This document shows positions 1-8,911 of a stretch of 64,000 nucleotides of DNA, piece by piece. The stretch spans positions 124,001 through 188,000 of the forward strand of contig CAWJRN010000018.1 in NCBI GenBank assembly GCA_963845265.1, read 5' to 3'. The number at the start of each line of letters is the position of its first letter. Within the stretch, counting starts at the first letter, position 1. Origin of the DNA: DYRB01 sp963845265 (GTDB lineage: Bacteria > Pseudomonadota > Gammaproteobacteria > Chromatiales > Chromatiaceae). The notes beneath the pieces are model-generated. The model made no database searches and had not been told where the DNA came from. It was given only the letters and a program-made list of their open reading frames with translations. The position numbers were made by a program, and so were the translations under genes.

Positions 1-438
1 GGTGTTGGCGTAGACCACCACGGTGCGGTCGGGGTGTTGGTCACAAAAGGCGGAGAACTCGGCCGCCGGACAGCCCTCGTCCAGGGAGCAGGTGGCTGCA
101 AGGTCCGGCATCAGGATGCGCTTCTCCGGGCTGAGGATCTTGGCCGTCTCGCCCATGAAGCGGACCCCGCAGACCACCAGGGTAGAGGCGCTGCTCTCGG
201 CCCCGAAGCGGGCCATCTCCAGGGAGTCGGCGACCAGGCCGCCGGTCTCCTCGGCCAGCTCCTGGAGGTCGCCATCTGTGTAGTAGTGGGCCACCAGGGC
301 GGCATTTTGCTCCTTGAGCAGGGCCTTGATGCGATCCTTGAGGGCCTGTTTGGCTACAGGGTCGAGCTCGGGCCACTGGGGGTGCGGGGGCACGACGATA
401 GGCCGCTGGGCGATGGCTTCCGGGCTGATGGCGTTCAT
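1..438 (-). CDS. nadA: Quinolinate synthase NadA, N-terminal 146 residues (cut by window edge)
   Basis: NadA is the [4Fe-4S] enzyme that condenses iminoaspartate with dihydroxyacetone phosphate to quinolinate in cytoplasmic NAD synthesis. The visible part reads MNAISPEAIAQRPIVVPPHP, followed by the family hallmarks ALVAHYYTDGDLQELAEETG, VVCGVRFMGETAKILSPEK and LMPDLAATCSLDEGCPA. The Cys in the last motif is one of the cluster ligands. The ATG at 438 is the first in frame before the conserved region, and the rest of the gene lies beyond position 1. No partner gene is adjacent: cbbO ends 261 bp upstream, and that gap holds a palindromic repeat. Identification is secure; only the 3' part is unseen. 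Confidence 0.95.
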   Translation of the reverse strand, partial: MNAISPEAIAQRPIVVPPHPQWPELDPVAKQALKDRIKALLKEQNAALVAHYYTDGDLQELAEETGGLVADSLEMARFGAESSASTLVVCGVRFMGETAKILSPEKRILMPDLAATCSLDEGCPAAEFSAFCDQHPDRTVVVYANT

Positions 439-506
439 GGGGTCTCCACTGCGGACGCGAGGTCTGGACCAAACGAGTAGAGCCGAACGGAATACACCGG
501 ACATCC

Positions 507-621
507 GTAGGGTGGAGCATGACGCCCGGCACTGGGCCGGGAGATGCCAGAAGGGCCGTCGGCGCCGCATCCACCATCCCCGAGGCTCCTTCGGTGGATG
601 CGCTTCGCTTATCCACCCTAC
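507..621. repeat. GTAGGGTGGA...TCCACCCTAC palindromic intergenic element, copy 1
   Basis: The 261-bp gap between nadA and cbbO carries GTAGGGTGGA at 507-516 and its inverse TCCACCCTAC at 612-621. An internal GGTGGATGCGCTTCGCTTATCCACC hairpin is also present (about 595-618). A second element with the same outer decamers lies at 12246-12316. This is seen directly. Such elements resemble REP/BIME-like repeats of proteobacterial intergenic DNA, and no function is claimed. Confidence 0.7.
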
Positions 622-699
622 CCTTGCCTTGTTCGGTGGGTTTCCGCGCAGCTACATCAAGGTGAACTTAGTGTCGCGCCCTGGTCAAGTCAACGAAGT

Positions 700-2868
700 C
701 TAACTGGTCAGCCGCCGATAGATCTCCGAGACCTTGGCGGGCAGGCGTGCCACATCACTCACCAGGGCGTAGTTGGCGGCCCCATACATGTGCGGCAGAT
801 AGTCCGGCCCCTGCTCGTCGATGGTGATACAGAAGGGGTGGACGCCGTCCAGGCGCGCCTCGAACAGGGCCTGGCGGGTGTCCTCGATGCCGTACTCGCC
901 CCGATAGGCTGGGTCGTAGTCGTCGGGCTTGCCGTCGGACAGGGTGATCAGGAGCTTGATGCGGGCGTCCTCGCCGCGCAGCAGCTTGGTCAGGTGACGG
1001 ATGGGGGCCCCCATGCGGGTGTAATCCCGCGGCTCGATGGCGCAGATGCGGCCCTTGGCCTCGTCATCGTAGAGGTCGGCAAAGCGCTTGATGGGGAAGA
1101 CCTCGCAACGCTTGCGCGTCCAGCCGGAGAAGCCATAGATGGCAAAACGGTCGCCCAGGGTCTGAAGGGCCGCCGAGAGCAGGATCAGGGCCTCGCGCTC
1201 GGCCTGGTTGATCCAGCCCTTGGTGGAGCCGGACATGTCCACCATGAGCATGACGGCGATGTTGCGGTCGTCCTGCTGGCGGCGGGTGAAGAGCCGCTCC
1301 CCCATCTCCAGGCCCACCTTGGCGTCGGCATAGGCCTCCACCAGGGCGTCGATGTCCACGTCCTCGCCGTAGGGCTGGCGCTTGAGAATGCGGTCCTCGC
1401 CGCGCAGGACCTCGAAGGTGCGGCGAAGGGACTTGATCAACCCGCCGTGCTTGCGCAGGGTCCCGTGATAGAAGCTCAGGCCCACGGGCTCGACCTCGTG
1501 TTCGCGCAGGATGCACCAGCCCTTGCGGTGGTGCTCGCGGCTGTAGTCCCACTCGTCGTAGGCGAAGGCGCCCTCCTCGTGATAGGTCCCGGCCCAGGCG
1601 GAGTCGGCATCCTTACCTTCCGACCCCAGACCGCGCTTGTAGAGCCCCGGGCCGGCGGCGACCAGGTACTCGGGAGGGATCTCGCCCAGGTCCTGGATGA
1701 TGCTCTCCATGGTCGAGCGCACGTCCTCCGGCGGGGCGACCGGCTTGCCGTCGAGGAACAGCTCGTAGGTCAGGCCCTCGGGGCTGTCCGGGTCCTCTTT
1801 GGCGCGGGCACCGATGCGGCTGGCGGTCTCGGGCAGGGTCTGCGCCTCCGGCTGGTCCTCGCCGGGGGGGTGCTCGTCCTGCTCCTCGATAAGCTTGGCC
1901 AGGGCGATGCGAAAGTTGTCGCGCTCCAGGGCCGCGCGCTCGGCCATGCGGGCACGGACCGCCTCCGGCAGCAGGTCGCCTCTGTAGCAGCAGGCAGGCG
2001 CGCGATGCCCAGCCAGCGTCGCCCAGATCGCCAGGGTGGTGTCCACCCTGGCGGCAGGGTCGCGCAGGGGGCGCACGGCCTCCTGCCAGTCTTGGGGCAT
2101 CCGGTCTGCCGCATCCAGGGCCAGGCGCAGACCCTGCATGTCCCGATGCAGCCCGGGAAAGTCGCGCCCGATACAGGCGTCCAGGCGGATCGTCTCCAGG
2201 GCGTGGAAGAGCTCGCAGGCGCCGGCTGGCGGCGGCCCTTCGGCCCAGGCGTCGAGCAGCAGGTTGGCGCGCCAGGTGCCGTACCAGGCCTGAGCCCATT
2301 GGTGGACGGTCATGGCCTTGTAGAGGCGGAAATTGGCTTCCTTCTGGGGCATCCGCCCGACCACGGCGGGAAGAAAAATGGTCTCGGTGTCCGTGTGACA
2401 GCGTTCGCCCACTGCAATCTTCAGTGCCCGCCCGTTGAGGCCGCAGACGAAGCGCTCCAGGACCCCGGCGACATCCTCCAGGACGATGCCGGCCAGGCGC
2501 TCCTGCATGTTGGCGGCGAAGCCCACCACGTCCTGGAAGGCGCGAATGGCCGGGACCTGGCCCTTCTTGTCGTAGAGGTCCATGGCGTAGAGCAACCAGG
2601 ACTCCATGGCGTCCAGGTCCATGAGCCGCAGGCCCTGGGGGGCGAAGGCGGTGAACTGATAGGCCAGCTCAGCATTGTCCCGGGCGATGACGGTCCCCCA
2701 ATGCAGCACGAAGCTTTGCTCCCGCACCGGGAAGGCGGCCAGCTCCTGGGCCGGGCCGGCGGCGGTGCGGCGGGACGACAGTGCCGGGTCGAGGTACACG
2801 TCCATGCGCTCCTCGAGCTGGAGTGCCCCCAGCGGGGCACTCAACCGACCGGTCGGCGGCTCGCTCAA
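700..2868 (-). CDS. cbbO: CbbO/NorD-type von Willebrand factor A protein (Rubisco activase adaptor subunit)
   Basis: 722 residues. The C-terminal third is a VWA domain with an intact MIDAS, MVDMSGSTKG, with Asp544, Ser546 and Ser548, plus a later TLSDGKPDDY acidic loop. The N-terminal two thirds form the long helical region typical of CbbO/NorD. In characterised CbbQO systems the VWA subunit docks on Rubisco while the CbbQ hexamer remodels it; NorQ/NorD do the analogous job for nitric-oxide reductase. The ATG overlaps the cbbQ stop by 4 bp, so the two are translationally coupled. No Rubisco or nor genes lie in the window, so the client enzyme is inferred, and norD is the main alternative name. 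Confidence 0.82.
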   Translation of the reverse strand: MSEPPTGRLSAPLGALQLEERMDVYLDPALSSRRTAAGPAQELAAFPVREQSFVLHWGTVIARDNAELAYQFTAFAPQGLRLMDLDAMESWLLYAMDLYDKKGQVPAIRAFQDVVGFAANMQERLAGIVLEDVAGVLERFVCGLNGRALKIAVGERCHTDTETIFLPAVVGRMPQKEANFRLYKAMTVHQWAQAWYGTWRANLLLDAWAEGPPPAGACELFHALETIRLDACIGRDFPGLHRDMQGLRLALDAADRMPQDWQEAVRPLRDPAARVDTTLAIWATLAGHRAPACCYRGDLLPEAVRARMAERAALERDNFRIALAKLIEEQDEHPPGEDQPEAQTLPETASRIGARAKEDPDSPEGLTYELFLDGKPVAPPEDVRSTMESIIQDLGEIPPEYLVAAGPGLYKRGLGSEGKDADSAWAGTYHEEGAFAYDEWDYSREHHRKGWCILREHEVEPVGLSFYHGTLRKHGGLIKSLRRTFEVLRGEDRILKRQPYGEDVDIDALVEAYADAKVGLEMGERLFTRRQQDDRNIAVMLMVDMSGSTKGWINQAEREALILLSAALQTLGDRFAIYGFSGWTRKRCEVFPIKRFADLYDDEAKGRICAIEPRDYTRMGAPIRHLTKLLRGEDARIKLLITLSDGKPDDYDPAYRGEYGIEDTRQALFEARLDGVHPFCITIDEQGPDYLPHMYGAANYALVSDVARLPAKVSEIYRRLTS

Positions 2869-3686
2869 AACAGCGACGCGCTCAGCTCGTTGACCGCCGT
2901 GAGCATGTCGGCGTCGTCGGTCAGGGCCTGGGCGATGGCGCTGCGGCAGGCAACCACCGGCGCGACCCCGGAGTGGATCAGCTTGGCGGCGTGGACGAGC
3001 AGGCGGGTGGAGGCCCCCTCGTCCAACCCCTGGCCCTTGAGGTTGCGGGTCATGTGGGCAAACTTGACCAGTTGCCGGGCAAGGGCAGCGTCAATGCCTG
3101 ACTCCTTCTCGACGATGGTCTGCTCCAGGGCCGCACTGGGGTATGTGAACTCCAGGGCGACAAAGCGCTGCCTGGTGCTCTGCTTGAGGTCCTTGAGTAC
3201 GCTCTGGTAACCCGGGTTGTAGGACATGGCGAGGCAGAACTCCGTGGGTGCCTCCAGCAGCTCGCCGAGCTTCTCGATGGGCAACACCCGGCGATCGTCC
3301 GCCAAGGGGTGGATGACCACGGTGGTGTCCTTGCGCGCCTCGACAACCTCATCCAGATAGCAGATGCCCCCAGCCCGCACCGCCCGGGCCAGGGGCCCAT
3401 CCACCCAGACCGTCTCGCCGCCCTTGACCAGGAAGCGCCCCACGAGGTCCGAGGAGGTCAGGTCGTCGTGACAGGAGACGGTGATCAGCGGGCGCTTGAG
3501 GCGCCAGGCCATGTACTCCATAAAGCGCGTCTTGCCGCACCCGGTCGGCCCCTTGAGCAGGACCGGCAGGCCATTGGCGTAAGCCGCCTCGAAGACCGTC
3601 ACCTCGTCGGCCACCGGCTCGTAATAGGGCTCGACCTCGATGAAGTACTCCTCGGGCCTCAAGACTCTCAGCTCATGTTGCTGCAC
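2865..3686 (-). CDS. cbbQ: CbbQ/NorQ-type MoxR AAA+ ATPase
   Basis: 273 residues, normal length for the CbbQ/NirQ/NorQ group. Walker A GPTGCGKT is at residues 46-53, and Walker B-like ICYLDEV follows. Sensor and arginine-finger regions are present (LAMSYNPGYQ; STRQRFVALEF). It would form the ring ATPase that remodels a metabolic enzyme (Rubisco or NO reductase) with the VWA partner encoded directly downstream. The ATG at 3686 is preceded by AGGAACCC-type purine-rich sequence. The gene is transcribed divergently from the TonB-receptor cluster, so the 3687-3928 interval must hold promoters for both directions. Confidence 0.85.
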   Translation of the reverse strand: MQQHELRVLRPEEYFIEVEPYYEPVADEVTVFEAAYANGLPVLLKGPTGCGKTRFMEYMAWRLKRPLITVSCHDDLTSSDLVGRFLVKGGETVWVDGPLARAVRAGGICYLDEVVEARKDTTVVIHPLADDRRVLPIEKLGELLEAPTEFCLAMSYNPGYQSVLKDLKQSTRQRFVALEFTYPSAALEQTIVEKESGIDAALARQLVKFAHMTRNLKGQGLDEGASTRLLVHAAKLIHSGVAPVVACRSAIAQALTDDADMLTAVNELSASLF

Positions 3687-3808
3687 CGGGTTCCTCCGAC
3701 TGACCTAGAAACGAAGCCTGGGAATTGGGGGTGTCGGGGCCCACAGGCAAGCCCCGGCGACCCTGCACCTCGCTCCACCCCACACCAGCACCGCGATCGG
3801 TGGACCCG

Positions 3809-3837
3809 ATGCCCAATGCCCCAATGCCCAATGCCAT
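3809..3837. repeat. Short tandem repeat of CCCAATG units
   Basis: Three near-identical copies of an 8-9 bp unit (ATGCCC(C)A) lie in the divergent intergenic region between cbbQ and the TonB receptor, just before a TTGACA hexamer. Seen directly; too short for a CRISPR and without spacers. Confidence 0.6.
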
Positions 3838-3842
3838 AAGGC

Positions 3843-3873
3843 TTGACAAACCCGGCTCGTCGCGGGTGATTAT
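3843..3873 (+). promoter_or_regulatory. Candidate sigma70-type promoter for the TonB receptor cluster
   Basis: A perfect -35 hexamer TTGACA lies at 3843-3848. The best -10 candidate is GATTAT at 3868-3873 (4 of 6 consensus bases), with a slightly long 19-bp spacer. It sits 56 bp before the ATG at 3929. Pattern match only. Confidence 0.35.
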
Positions 3874-3928
3874 CGTCGACTGTGCTAGCCTATGCGGCTA
3901 TCGTGCGCTAACGGGATCAGGAATGGAC

Positions 3929-6015
3929 ATGGCGGAGACAGTATTGGGCGCACCAACTCGTGCGATTGACTTCAGTCCGTCGCAGCCACGCCCCAAACAC
4001 CTCGGGTCCTCCCCGCCCTGGCCCTTGCGCTTGCCCTGGGGCCGGCACTGGTCTGCGCGGATATCTCCCCGCCGGACCCGGCCGAAGCCGAGCGGCTCAA
4101 GGACCTCGTGGCCCTGCTGGACCATCAGACCGATTTGGCCACCAAGTGCGGCATGAACGCGGACTATATCCCTGGAATGGTGACCATCCTGTCCGGGAGC
4201 GACATGCTCGCCAGGGGCTCCCGTACCGTATGGGAGGCCATCGCGCTGGTGCCTGGCGTCGACCAGGGACTCGATGTGACTGGGGAACGCCAGTTGCTCA
4301 GCCGCGGCGTGGGGCACGCGTACGCCTCCGGCAACATCAAGATCCTGCTCGATGGCGTGTCCATGAATTCCAGCCTGACGGCCACCGCCAACCCAGTCCT
4401 GAACCTACCCATCGAGCAGGTCGAACGCATCGAGGTCATCCGCGGTCCCGGCTCATCCATCTACGGCGAATATGCCTACGCTGGGGTGGTCAACATCATC
4501 ACCCGGAGCCGGGAACGCACCCTGCACCTCCAGGGCGGCCAAGGGCCAGAGGGGGGTGGGGGCGGGGTCTGGTATTGGCAAGACCCGGAGCAGGCACTGA
4601 CCGCATCGGTCAACTTCGTCGGCATCCAAGGGACTGGCGGTGCCGAGGTGGACCAGGATGGCCTCCACGCCATCGGGCAACAGGAGCTATCCAATGCCCC
4701 TGGCCCATCCAACGAGGCCAAACGCTATGGCGCCCTGCTCACCAATCTGCAGTGGGGGAAAACCTTCGCCAGCTTCACCGTCTTGGCGGACGCCTTTGGC
4801 GATCACTTCGGCATCAACCACTTCCTGCCGCCGCGGGACGACCGCCTTGCCTCCCGCCAGCGCTACCTGACGGGGCAGATCGGGCGGGACCTGCACCTCT
4901 CGGACACCCTCAGCGCCCGAGTTCGACTCGAAGCAATGCAGCACGAGCGGGATCGCGACGACCTCTACGTCTTCCCCGCCGGATACCTCGGCGATGAAGT
5001 GATCCGCATGGACCAGGACTACCGGGAGAACCGCATCCTCGGCGCCGCGGACCTGCATTGGCGACCGACACAGCAGCATGTCGTCCTGCTCGGCGTGGAG
5101 GCCAAGGAGGTCAAGGTCGATCAGGCGACCTGGGACTGGCAGGGCCTACCCTTCGCGGTCCCACCGACTTGGCTGGATGTCGACACGCCCCGCCGGGTCC
5201 TCAGCGGCATCGCCCAGGACGAGTTCCACGTCAACCGACACCTGACCCTCACGGCCACCCTGCGCTACGACGACTACGACGACGTTGGCTCCTACACCAG
5301 CCCCCGGGCGGCGGCGGTCTGGCGCATCAACGACAACAACATCCTCAAGTTCCAATACGCACAGGCCTTTCGGCCGCCGACCTTTTACGAACTCGCCTAC
5401 CCCGGCCCCGAGTCCATCGACGCCAGCGAGATCGCGACCTATGAGTTGGGCTACATCCTCAAGCGCCCCACTTGGGAGGCGCACCTAACCCTCGTTCACT
5501 CCGACCTGACCCAGCCGATCATCTTCGACGAATTGGGGTCAGGCGGCTTTGCCAACGGGCCAGACGCCAAGATCGACGGCATCGAGCTGGAATACCAGCA
5601 CCGCTTTGGGACACGCTTCAAGATCGACGCCAATCTGTCGTATGACCACGCCCGAAGGGTGTCCAGCGGGAGTTCCATCCCGGGGGGCACCCCGCTGCTG
5701 GGCAACTTGGCCTTGCTGTGGCGAACCAAAGATCGCTGGACCACCGCGCTGCAACTGCGCTACGTTGGCGAACGCAGTCGCGAGGAGGAGGATTCGCGCC
5801 CACCACTTGCGGGCTATACCCTCTTGGACCTGACCCTGAATTGGCGCCCCTCTACTGTCGGCGTCAATCTGCACCTTGGCGTCAAGAATCTCACCAACAC
5901 CGACGTGCGCTACCCGGATCAATGGACGAGCTTCGGCGGCGTCGCGCTACCTTATCCGCACGACTACCCTCGGCCTGGGCGGCGCCTATGGCTATCGGCC
6001 AGTTACGCCTTCTAG
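3929..6015 (+). CDS. TonB-dependent outer-membrane receptor with apparent 5' frameshift
   Basis: From 4108 the uninterrupted frame gives 635 residues. A plug domain comes first (VTILSGSDML, LLDGVSMNSS, VERIEVIRGPGSSIYGEYAY, GVVNIITR, ending near residue 133), then a 22-strand-type barrel ending in LWLSASYAF with the terminal Phe expected of barrels. The same frame is open back to 3970 and encodes a convincing signal peptide (RVLPALALALALGPALVCA), but it has no ATG, GTG or TTG start. An ATG with AGGA 6 nt upstream lies at 3929 one frame away, and a GTG at 3960 in the third frame. A single-base indel between 3960 and about 4010 is therefore likely. The following genes point to a signalling receptor, and its ligand is unknown. 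Confidence 0.85.
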
Positions 6016-6044
6016 GCCGCAGCTCCCCGCACCAACGCCTCAGC

Positions 6045-6605
6045 ATGGCAGTGCTGCGAGCGTTGGCGGCGATCTGTCTGCTGGCGGGAGCCTGTATCGG
6101 GACGGCCCAAGACGAGCCCCTTTGGCCAGAGGAAGAGCAGCGACTGCGTGTCGGCCTGAAGCTGTTCTCTGCAGTCCTGGGGGCAGTCGAGGGGATCGAG
6201 GCCCGACGTTCACCGGACGGCGACCTCAAGGTTGTGGTCGTCTGCGATGGGTCCGAAGAGGTCGGACGCGAGGCCGCCATGGCCCGGCAACGCGTGGACA
6301 CCATCCGCAACCTGCCCCTGACGGTAAGGCACCTGTCGGTCACCGCCCTCGACGCGTACCAGGGGCCGCCCCTGGGCGGGATCTTCGTGGCCTGTGTCGA
6401 CGTGGGCGGGGAGCGCCTGCGCGCTTGGTCGCAACGCCACCACACCCTGGTCTTCTCGCCCTTTGCCGGGGATGTCGAGGCCGGCGCGGTAGCAGGGATC
6501 TACGTCTCCGACCAAATCCTCCCCTACATCAATACGGCACAGGCCAAGCGCGCCGAGGTAAGTTTCAAACCCTTCTTTCTGCAGGTGGCTCGCCAATATG
6601 AGTGA
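6045..6605 (+). CDS. YfiR-like (DUF4154) periplasmic protein
   Basis: 186 residues beginning MAVLRALAAICLLAGACIGTA, a Sec signal peptide probably cleaved after GTA. The C-terminal half has the DUF4154/YfiR pattern: a block around GIYVSDQILPYINTAQAKRA followed by AEVSFKPFFLQVAR. In Pseudomonas, YfiR is a periplasmic repressor of the membrane diguanylate cyclase YfiN (TpbB). Here the gene overlaps the start of a membrane diguanylate cyclase by 8 bp, which supports the same pairing. It lies 29 bp after the TonB receptor, so the three genes probably form one transcript. The family assignment comes from reading the sequence and is moderately sure. Confidence 0.72.
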   Translation: MAVLRALAAICLLAGACIGTAQDEPLWPEEEQRLRVGLKLFSAVLGAVEGIEARRSPDGDLKVVVVCDGSEEVGREAAMARQRVDTIRNLPLTVRHLSVTALDAYQGPPLGGIFVACVDVGGERLRAWSQRHHTLVFSPFAGDVEAGAVAGIYVSDQILPYINTAQAKRAEVSFKPFFLQVARQYE

Positions 6606-8013
6606 GTCCACCCCACGACGACGCCCACGGCTGAAGTTCGAGCGCAATCTGGCCATGATTTTTGCCCTACTGGCAACCCTGGTGGTTGGCCTGATTACGC
6701 TGCACTGGTTTCTGGTGCTGGAGCCGACGCTCCGCACGGATGCGCTCAGCCGTTCCCGGGTCCTGGCGCAGGCCCAAGCCAACACCATCGAACAACGCCT
6801 GGATGGCGAACAGGAGGACCTGTTGCGCATGGATCTGGAAGCCACACTGGGCGGCCTCCTGCTGCTCAAGGACCAAGCCACTGAGCAGCCATTTGTCCGG
6901 CGTATCACGCTAAGGATGGACTACGACCACTTCCAAGGTCCCAAGGGCAGCCTGGACCTGGCCAGCGGGGTCGACCAGTGTCCAGAATGCTTCATCTCGG
7001 AGATCCCCCTGTATCACCCACATAACCGGCAACTCATCGGGATTGCCACCTTCTACACCAGCCCCAAGGCCCTGGAGACCCTCATCGCGGGTTTTCGGAC
7101 CAAGTTGCTGTGGGGCGCCGGTGCCCTGCTCTGGGTCATTGGCCTTACCTGGGGGGGCGCCGGGCGCCTGCTCAGACGCCTTGGCGAGAGCGAGACCAAC
7201 TTGCACAACCTGTTCGAGGCAGCCCCCTTCCCGATGGTCCTGCGTAAACTGGGCGCCGCGCGGCTCAGCCAGGCCAACCAGGCCGGGAAGGACTACCTTG
7301 GCCTGGGCGAGGACGACGAGGGGTATTGGTCCAGCAAGGCCTGGCGGACACTTGAGGGGCAGGGGCTGCCGGTGACGGCCGAGGAACACTGCGAGACCCC
7401 GATCTTGCACCCCGAGGGCGACGAGCGTTGGGCGCTGGTCTCCGTCAGGCCCCTGCAGGTCGCCGAGGGGGCAAGCGAGCTGGTTTCGCTGGTGGACATC
7501 TCCGAGCTGAAGACGATCCAGCGGGAACTGCGCCTGGCATCTTTGACGGACAGCCTGACCGGGCTCCACAATCGTCACCACCTGTTCCTGATGCTCACCG
7601 AGCAGATCGAACGTACCAAGCGCTGCACCTATCGGTTCTCCATCGCCCTGTTCGACCTCGACCACTTCAAGGCCATCAACGACACCTACGGCCACCGCGT
7701 GGGAGACGAGGTGCTGATCCGCGTGGCTGCAGCCTTGCGCAGATCGGTTCGGGAATTTGATATTGTCGGGCGCTACGGCGGTGAGGAATTCATGCTCATC
7801 CTGCCACACACGGATCTGCTCGAGGCATCGGTCATCGCCGAGCGGGTGCGCGCCGGCGTCAAGGACCTGACCTGGCCGGGATCGCCACTCAGCGTCACCC
7901 TCAGTGGTGGAGTCTGTGCCTATGCCGGCACCAACCTCGACGATCTGGTGGACGAGGTGGATCAAAAGCTTTACGCGGCAAAAGCGGCGGGGCGCGACCG
8001 GATCATCGGCTAG
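6598..8013 (+). CDS. Membrane diguanylate cyclase (sensor-PAS-GGDEF)
   Basis: 471 residues. TM1 is near residues 20-41 (LAMIFALLATLVVGLITLHW). A ~120-residue periplasmic segment follows, then TM2 near 163-185, a PAS-like region around 195-300 and a C-terminal GGDEF domain. The active-site signature is GGEEF at 394-398. The allosteric I-site RxxD (Arg385-Asp388) sits exactly five residues before it, so the enzyme should make c-di-GMP with product feedback. Translation is coupled to the YfiR-like gene by an 8-bp overlap. The periplasmic part probably receives the YfiR-like input. Confidence 0.9.
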   Translation: MSESTPRRRPRLKFERNLAMIFALLATLVVGLITLHWFLVLEPTLRTDALSRSRVLAQAQANTIEQRLDGEQEDLLRMDLEATLGGLLLLKDQATEQPFVRRITLRMDYDHFQGPKGSLDLASGVDQCPECFISEIPLYHPHNRQLIGIATFYTSPKALETLIAGFRTKLLWGAGALLWVIGLTWGGAGRLLRRLGESETNLHNLFEAAPFPMVLRKLGAARLSQANQAGKDYLGLGEDDEGYWSSKAWRTLEGQGLPVTAEEHCETPILHPEGDERWALVSVRPLQVAEGASELVSLVDISELKTIQRELRLASLTDSLTGLHNRHHLFLMLTEQIERTKRCTYRFSIALFDLDHFKAINDTYGHRVGDEVLIRVAAALRRSVREFDIVGRYGGEEFMLILPHTDLLEASVIAERVRAGVKDLTWPGSPLSVTLSGGVCAYAGTNLDDLVDEVDQKLYAAKAAGRDRIIG

Positions 8014-8161
8014 AGCAACGCCGGTGAAGGCATTTCACGCCTGGGTCAAGGCTGGCCCAGGTCTCATCGGCAAACGGCGCCCCACGGACCCCGGCCGCAG
8101 GGCGCCAGCCTGCCCGAGGGTTTCGTGTAAAATCCGCGCACCCCAACGGGAGGGCCCCAGC

Positions 8162-8911
8162 ATGTCCGACGACAACACCACCCACTTCGGTTTCCGCAAG
8201 GTCCCGGTCACGGAAAAGGCCGGCCACGTCAAGGCGGTGTTCGACTCCGTCGCCTCGCGCTACGACATCATGAACGACCTCATGTCGCTCGGTATCCACC
8301 GGCTGTGGAAACGCCAGGCGGTGGCCCTGTCCGGGGTGCGCCGCGGCCAGCGCGTCCTGGACCTGGCGGCCGGGACCGGGGACCTGGCCCAACGCTTCTC
8401 CGGCATCGTCGGGCCTGAGGGCGAGGTCATCATGTCCGACATCAACGCCGCCATGCTGGGGCAGGGGCGCACCCGCCTGACCGACCTGGGGCTGGTGGGC
8501 AACCTCCACTACACCCTGGCCAACGCCGAGGCCCTGCCCCTGGTGAGCGACCGTTTCGACTGTGTCACCATCGGTTTCGGCCTGCGCAACGTGACCCACA
8601 AGCAGCGCGCCCTGGACGAGATGTACCGCGTCCTGCGCCCGGGCGGCCGGGCCCTGATCCTGGAGTTCTCCCACCCCACCAGCGCGCCCCTGCAGAAGGT
8701 CTACGACCTCTACTCCTTCAACATCCTGCCGACCCTGGGCAAGCTGGTGGCCGACGACGCGGACAGCTACCGCTATCTGGCCGAGTCCATTCGCATGCAC
8801 CCGGACCAGGAGACCCTGCGCGGCATGATGGAGGCGTCCGGCTTCGAGCGGTGCGACTACCACAATCTCACCGGCGGCATCGTCGCCATCCACCGTGGGT
8901 TCAAGCTGTGA
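8162..8911 (+). CDS. ubiE: Ubiquinone/menaquinone C-methyltransferase UbiE
   Basis: 249 residues, the usual UbiE length. It carries the SAM-binding motif VLDLAAGTGDLA and the signatures ASRYDIMNDLMSLGIHRLWK and IGFGLRNVTHKQRALDEMYR. It C-methylates the demethoxy-quinone ring in ubiquinone synthesis (and demethylmenaquinone where present). The ATG is preceded by GGGAGG 9 nt upstream. The stop codon overlaps the GTG start of ubiJ, giving the gammaproteobacterial order ubiE-ubiJ-ubiB. Confidence 0.97.
   Translation: MSDDNTTHFGFRKVPVTEKAGHVKAVFDSVASRYDIMNDLMSLGIHRLWKRQAVALSGVRRGQRVLDLAAGTGDLAQRFSGIVGPEGEVIMSDINAAMLGQGRTRLTDLGLVGNLHYTLANAEALPLVSDRFDCVTIGFGLRNVTHKQRALDEMYRVLRPGGRALILEFSHPTSAPLQKVYDLYSFNILPTLGKLVADDADSYRYLAESIRMHPDQETLRGMMEASGFERCDYHNLTGGIVAIHRGFKL

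Noticed and set aside
544..3210. 888-residue open frame on the plus strand opposite cbbO and cbbQ
   Set aside because: Low-complexity Gly/Ala/Val/Leu/Gln composition typical of the complement of GC-rich genes; the minus strand carries clear CbbO and CbbQ domains.
3809..3837. CCCAATG tandem repeats as a mini CRISPR
   Set aside because: Units are contiguous with no spacers and far too short.
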